Shown piece by piece: positions 33,494 to 36,932 of a stretch of DNA of 36,932 nucleotides. A model generated the notes under the pieces. It was not told where the DNA came from, searched no databases, and saw nothing but the letters and a program-made list of their open reading frames with translations. A program made the position numbers and the translations under genes. The stretch comes from Planctomycetota bacterium. GTDB taxonomy: Bacteria > Planctomycetota > Phycisphaerae > Sedimentisphaerales > Anaerobacaceae. The stretch covers positions 1-36,932 of the forward strand of contig JACNGQ010000166.1 of NCBI GenBank assembly GCA_014384025.1. The letters run 5' to 3'. Position 1 is the stretch's first letter, and every line of letters begins with the position of its first letter.

Positions 33494-33921
33494 GATATCC
33501 GAATCACCGATTTTTCACTCGGCCATTCAAATAAGAAACTACTCTTTTGCCCGGCTCAAAGCCGAAATATACAAACAATATCCCTTTGTTCCTGTCGTAT
33601 TTATATATACTGATAGCGCAGGAACCCATTCCTATACAAATAATATGTTAACGTAAACCACGTAATCTATCGAAACGGCCACGGAACTGCAAACATAAAA
33701 AATGAAAAAAAATAAAAAATTTTCATTTTTTCTAAATTTTCACATCCAAATCCCCTCGCAACACCGCCGCAACCCACAATGTTCCCCATAGATAAAATAC
33801 TAATTCCTTACAAAAAGTACTCCCGGAATCCTTTACTAACAACAAAATCCAGGATGCTAATTCTCCCATAATCATAAACAGCAGCCTTTTGACGATTTGA
33901 TATGACCCAGATTTTATGTGT
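33494..33921. other. Non-coding spacer upstream of tRNA-Thr
   Basis: No convincing gene. It holds small hairpins (CGGCT-CAA-AGCCG at 33552-33564; AGGAA-CCCA-TTCCT at 33620-33633), an AT-rich 12-bp inverted repeat at 33697-33731, and a TATATATAAA run on the minus strand (about 33600) that could be part of the promoter of the tRNA-Thr/tuf transcript, but no good -35 box fits it. Confidence 0.5.
33697..33731. repeat. Perfect AT-rich inverted repeat
   Basis: AAAAAATGAAAA (33697-33708) and TTTTCATTTTTT (33720-33731) are exact complements across an 11-base loop. Each direction ends in a T or A run, so it could act as a weak bidirectional terminator between the pseudogene region and the tRNA-Thr transcript. 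Confidence 0.5.
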
Positions 33922-34526
33922 GAGGTCGAAGGACGCAGTGTCGAGATTTCCAGTATCATTGCCGAGGCAGCAGTGCAGATTGGTGGCAAAGGCGAGAGGA
34001 CCCGATTGAGGTCGGAGATGGTGTCCATAAAGGCCAGAAGATTTTCACCATTCCCAACTCTGATGTTATGGGTGTTGAGTTGAGGGTTCACGAGTCATCG
34101 GTGAATATGGTTAAACCGGGTCAAAAAGCGACTATTACAGTAGAAGCCTACCCCGACATAGCCCTTGAGGGCAAGGTGCTCAAAGTTGCTCCTTTGCCTG
34201 ATCCGCCCCACGGCAGGTTCGATCCAAGCGTTAAGGTTTATACTACACAAATCACAATAGACGGAGCGCATGATATCCTAAAACCGGGAATGTCTGCAAA
34301 AGTCGAGGTTCTTATTGAGCAGTTGAAGAACGTTTTAATTGTACCCATTCAGGTTGTTGCCAATCGAGAGGGGAAAAAAGTCCGCTACGTTGCAACCCCA
34401 GAGGGCCCAAAACAGCGTGATGTACAAACCGGTTCGTTCAACGACACCTACGTACATATTATCAGCGGCCTGGAAGTCGGAGAGCAAGTGCTGTTAATTC
34501 CCCCTAAATTGACTGAATCGGAATAA
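33922..34526 (+). pseudogene. Remnant of an RND/ABC efflux periplasmic adaptor (HlyD family)
   Basis: The C-terminal half is clear. From about 33978 a frame reads EDPIEVGDGVHKGQKIFTIP, then VELRVHESSVNMVKPGQKAT, LKVAPLPDPPHGRFD, LKPGMSAKVEVLIEQLKNVL and VQTGSFNDTYVHIISGLEVG, ending at 34526. These are the beta-barrel and membrane-proximal domains of MFP adaptors. The N-terminal membrane anchor, lipoyl half and hairpin are missing. Upstream (about 33922-33977) a similar-looking frame (VEISSIIAEAAVQ) is out of phase, so at least one frameshift is likely. The only in-frame ATG, at 34068, would give 152 residues. No transporter gene is next to it. A decayed gene is more likely than a functional short protein. 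Confidence 0.7.
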
Positions 34527-34545
34527 AAACTGAATTGCTATACAA

Positions 34546-36804
34546 TTATGCCTTTTTGGCTTTATCTGCTTCTTTCAGCTTTTCCGCCTCTTCACTTTTA
34601 CTAAGACGGTCTGTCCAGCCTTTCAGCCACTTTTGCCAATTTGGTCTGGCCTCAGGAAGCTTCACTCCACTCAGTGCCTTTATAACTACGTTGGGATCTG
34701 CCCCGGAGGGTTTGCTCAAATAATCATCAATTGAGACCAGAACGGCATTGTCGAAATCTTTCTTTGCCAAACATTCAATCACCAGCTCGGTCGCAAGCTC
34801 TACTTTCGAACCTCTCAGGTAGGCATCCAATAATTTTGGCAGGATTACCTCTTTTTCGCTGGCAGTTGGATCAGCTTTATAAAGCATGTTTAAATACTCA
34901 GCCTCTCGTTCGAACTGACCTGTTTTTTCATAAAGCTCAGCCAGTTTCTTTCTAACAGTTTCGAGCATTTTTGCTTCGCCCGCGGTCTTTGCCTCTGCTT
35001 TCTTAAGAAAAGCAATTTTCTGATCAGCAGGCAGCGCAGTTTTACTTTCTGATGATGTTAATTTTTCCATCCATTCTTTGAGGGTAGCCGTATCTGAACC
35101 GTCGAATATCTTAAGCATCGCCTGCCAGGCCGGCCCACCTTCGGAGTTGGAGCCTATTTTCACCAACAACCACGTTAAATCCTCTTTGCCGCCAACTTCT
35201 CCAGCAACGTCTATCAGTTTTTTCCTTAGTATCTCGCTGGGATCATCGAAAAACTTTGCTGTCCTCAATCTTTTAAGAGCGCCCACTTTCTCGATATATA
35301 TGAGACCATCCACTGCCGTTTCCCGGACAAAATCTGTTCCGTCGCTCAGAGCTTCGATAAATAAAGGTTCAAAAAGTTTAGCGGCCATGATCCTGCCGAC
35401 ACTCCTTGGACTACATAAGTCCGCCATCGCGCTGAGCAACTCTCTACGTAACGCACTATCGGGGTTTTCCTTTTGTTGGTTATATCTTTCGACAAACAAA
35501 CCAAGATATCCCTCAAGCTCTTCCCCCTTTAATCCATTCGGTTCAAGCAGCTTTCGTAATACTTCCGCGCCCTTGCGGGCTTTCCCTGTATCCTCTTCAG
35601 AAAGAAACTTCACTGCAACTCCCAGTGCTTGTTTTCTTATTTCCGGTGTAATCTTGGCAGGAGAAGACGAAAGAGCAATGGAACATGCTCCCCCAATCGC
35701 ATCCAATAATTCTATCTTGACCTCGTCATCGGACTCGGATTCAAGCTGAGCTAAAAGCGGTCCCGCGGAATCCATTCTTCTTAAAATATTCAAGCCGAGA
35801 GTCTTTTTCTTAACGTCTTTGTCAGGATCTGAAATCAATTTTAACAAAATCGGCTCCAGCTCCGCCGGCAATTTCGGCTTACCGGAAGCAAATTGCCATT
35901 TATAAACCTTATCCAGTGCCAACAATTTGACTCTGGCTTCTGAACTACCCAAATGCTCCTTTAAAAAATTACCTCTGACAGCATCATCAATGATACCGTC
36001 GTATTCTCTGGTCAATGCCGATAAATATTTATTCTGCCATAATTCCATTTCTTTTCTCAAATTGCGCATCTCTGTTTCCTGCCGAATAAGCCAGTCTCGC
36101 AGGAATTCATCTCTGCTTTTACCTCGAAGCTCATTGATGTTTTGCCAGCGTTCGTATGGGCTTTCGCCGACCGGTATGCCCAGGGAGCGCAGGGCTTTTT
36201 CCGCCTCGGCAGATACCTGTTTGTCTGAGTCGTCAACCAACCTTATAAGGCTGATAGTTGCCCCCTTGTCCGGTCGAAGTTTCAGGGCAGTTATAGCATT
36301 TATTCTCATTTTGACCGGCTTCGAACCATCTTTGGTTATATCTTCGAGAGATTGCCCAATTTTGTCATACCCAAAAATAAGCATTGCCTCTGCAGCCAAC
36401 TGGGACTCTTCCGGATTCTCGGTGGAAAAAACGCCAAGCAAAGGCGAGATAAAATCGTCCGTATTCTTTATTAATTTCTTTGACAACCTGGCCTCAATAA
36501 ATGCCTTGCAAACAGCAATACGTGCGGGACTGTTTTTAGCATCTTTCAGCGCATCCAGCAGAACCTTCCTGGATACGGGATTTTCACTATCCAGCATAAC
36601 AGTTGCCGCTTTTACGCGTATTTGCTCGCTTGGATCTGTGAGGAGGGAATTTTTATTGAGTTCCAGTTGCTCGTCAGGTTTAGCGTTTGAAGGCGCTCCA
36701 CTCGTTGCACTCGCCGCAAAGACCGTATCGTTTGCGCTAATGCCTGCATGCTGGCATCCTATCGCCAATATCAATATTATCAGATATAACCTCTTCGTGC
36801 TCAT
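34546..36804 (-). CDS. Exported HEAT-repeat-like protein of unknown function
   Basis: A 752-residue protein from the ATG at 36804, which has AAGG upstream; an ATG at 36849 (with CAGG) would add 15 residues. The N-terminus MSTKRLYLIILILAIGCQHA is a signal peptide; AIGC resembles a weak lipobox, while AGISA-ND could be a signal-peptidase I site. The remainder is nearly all alpha-helical with repeated pairs such as SEQIRVKAATVML, EESQLAAEAMLIFG, DKQVSAEAEKALRSLG, EVKIELLDAIGGA, DFVRETAVDGLIYI and SEILRKKLIDVAGEVGG, typical of HEAT-like repeats. Residues about 250-290 look like coiled coil. The C-terminal part (KLAELYEKTGQFEREAEYL, LPKLLDAYLRGSKVELATEL) resembles TPR-type helices, and the end is Lys/Glu/Ala rich. 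No enzyme motif is seen. Such large exported repeat proteins are common in planctomycetes. It converges on the pseudogene with a 19-base gap. Confidence 0.8.
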   Translation of the reverse strand: MSTKRLYLIILILAIGCQHAGISANDTVFAASATSGAPSNAKPDEQLELNKNSLLTDPSEQIRVKAATVMLDSENPVSRKVLLDALKDAKNSPARIAVCKAFIEARLSKKLIKNTDDFISPLLGVFSTENPEESQLAAEAMLIFGYDKIGQSLEDITKDGSKPVKMRINAITALKLRPDKGATISLIRLVDDSDKQVSAEAEKALRSLGIPVGESPYERWQNINELRGKSRDEFLRDWLIRQETEMRNLRKEMELWQNKYLSALTREYDGIIDDAVRGNFLKEHLGSSEARVKLLALDKVYKWQFASGKPKLPAELEPILLKLISDPDKDVKKKTLGLNILRRMDSAGPLLAQLESESDDEVKIELLDAIGGACSIALSSSPAKITPEIRKQALGVAVKFLSEEDTGKARKGAEVLRKLLEPNGLKGEELEGYLGLFVERYNQQKENPDSALRRELLSAMADLCSPRSVGRIMAAKLFEPLFIEALSDGTDFVRETAVDGLIYIEKVGALKRLRTAKFFDDPSEILRKKLIDVAGEVGGKEDLTWLLVKIGSNSEGGPAWQAMLKIFDGSDTATLKEWMEKLTSSESKTALPADQKIAFLKKAEAKTAGEAKMLETVRKKLAELYEKTGQFEREAEYLNMLYKADPTASEKEVILPKLLDAYLRGSKVELATELVIECLAKKDFDNAVLVSIDDYLSKPSGADPNVVIKALSGVKLPEARPNWQKWLKGWTDRLSKSEEAEKLKEADKAKKA

Positions 36805-36932
36805 TCGGATGACCTTGAGGAATTTACTACCCGTCAACTTAACTATCATATAATAACCTGCAAACAACACCGAGTCAAATGATAATTATTAATTCAATAA
36901 TAAATTACGGTCTCGGATGAAATTTCCTATGA
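36805..36932. other. Right-edge region upstream of the HEAT-repeat gene
   Basis: AT-rich sequence with GATAATTATTAATTCAATAA, reminiscent of the dispersed spacer repeats. No further gene or convincing promoter is visible. Confidence 0.4.

Noticed and set aside
33732-34091. A 119-codon open frame on the minus strand upstream of tRNA-Thr
   Set aside because: Its first half lies opposite the recognisable efflux-adaptor remnant, the rest shows no family resemblance, and no ribosome binding site precedes it. Most likely a chance frame.

Overview
The window holds one long, almost unbroken run of minus-strand translation and transcription genes. From right to left (the direction of transcription) it reads tRNA-Thr, tuf, rpmG, tRNA-Trp, secE, nusG, rplK, rplA, rplJ, rplL, rpoB, rpoC, rpsL, rpsG, fusA, then the S10/spc/alpha block from rpsJ to rplQ with secY, adk, map and infA embedded, and the start of a HIT-family gene at the left edge. 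This is the classical bacterial order of the L11-rif, str, S10, spc and alpha clusters joined end to end.

The organism is a bacterium of moderate G+C. Several traits suggest Planctomycetota, perhaps a Phycisphaerae/Sedimentisphaerales-like lineage: no rpmD (L30) between rpsE and rplO, a glycine-rich L3 loop, L2 with HPMGGGEGR, a zinc-type S14, and spacers full of short AT-rich and heptameric repeats. This assignment is inference, not proof.

Layout: 1-100 HIT gene start; 202-16383 S10/spc/alpha genes; 16384-16854 a 471-base spacer with a likely promoter and long leader for rpsJ; 16855-19927 fusA, rpsG and rpsL, with an intrinsic terminator between rpsG and fusA; 19965-28125 rpoC and rpoB; 28228-31525 the L12, L10, L1, L11, NusG and SecE genes; 31599-33493 tRNA-Trp, rpmG, tuf and tRNA-Thr; 33494-34526 a spacer running into a decayed plus-strand efflux-adaptor gene; 34546-36804 a large exported HEAT-repeat-like protein facing the pseudogene.

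Most genes are ordinary. The strongest oddities are: (1) L22 carries a ~73-residue N-terminal extension that looks like a Cro/C1-type helix-turn-helix domain; (2) a short repeat built on the 7-mer CGARATA sits directly before the start codons of many of these genes; (3) a second dispersed spacer repeat (ATTGATTA / TTCAATAACCAA) recurs; (4) the rpsJ leader holds a promoter, palindromes and an unexplained small open frame; (5) S12 has Arg at position 88, where E. coli has the streptomycin-related Lys88; (6) L33 has lost its fourth zinc cysteine to Asp. I saw no CRISPR array, intact insertion sequence, prophage or defence system.
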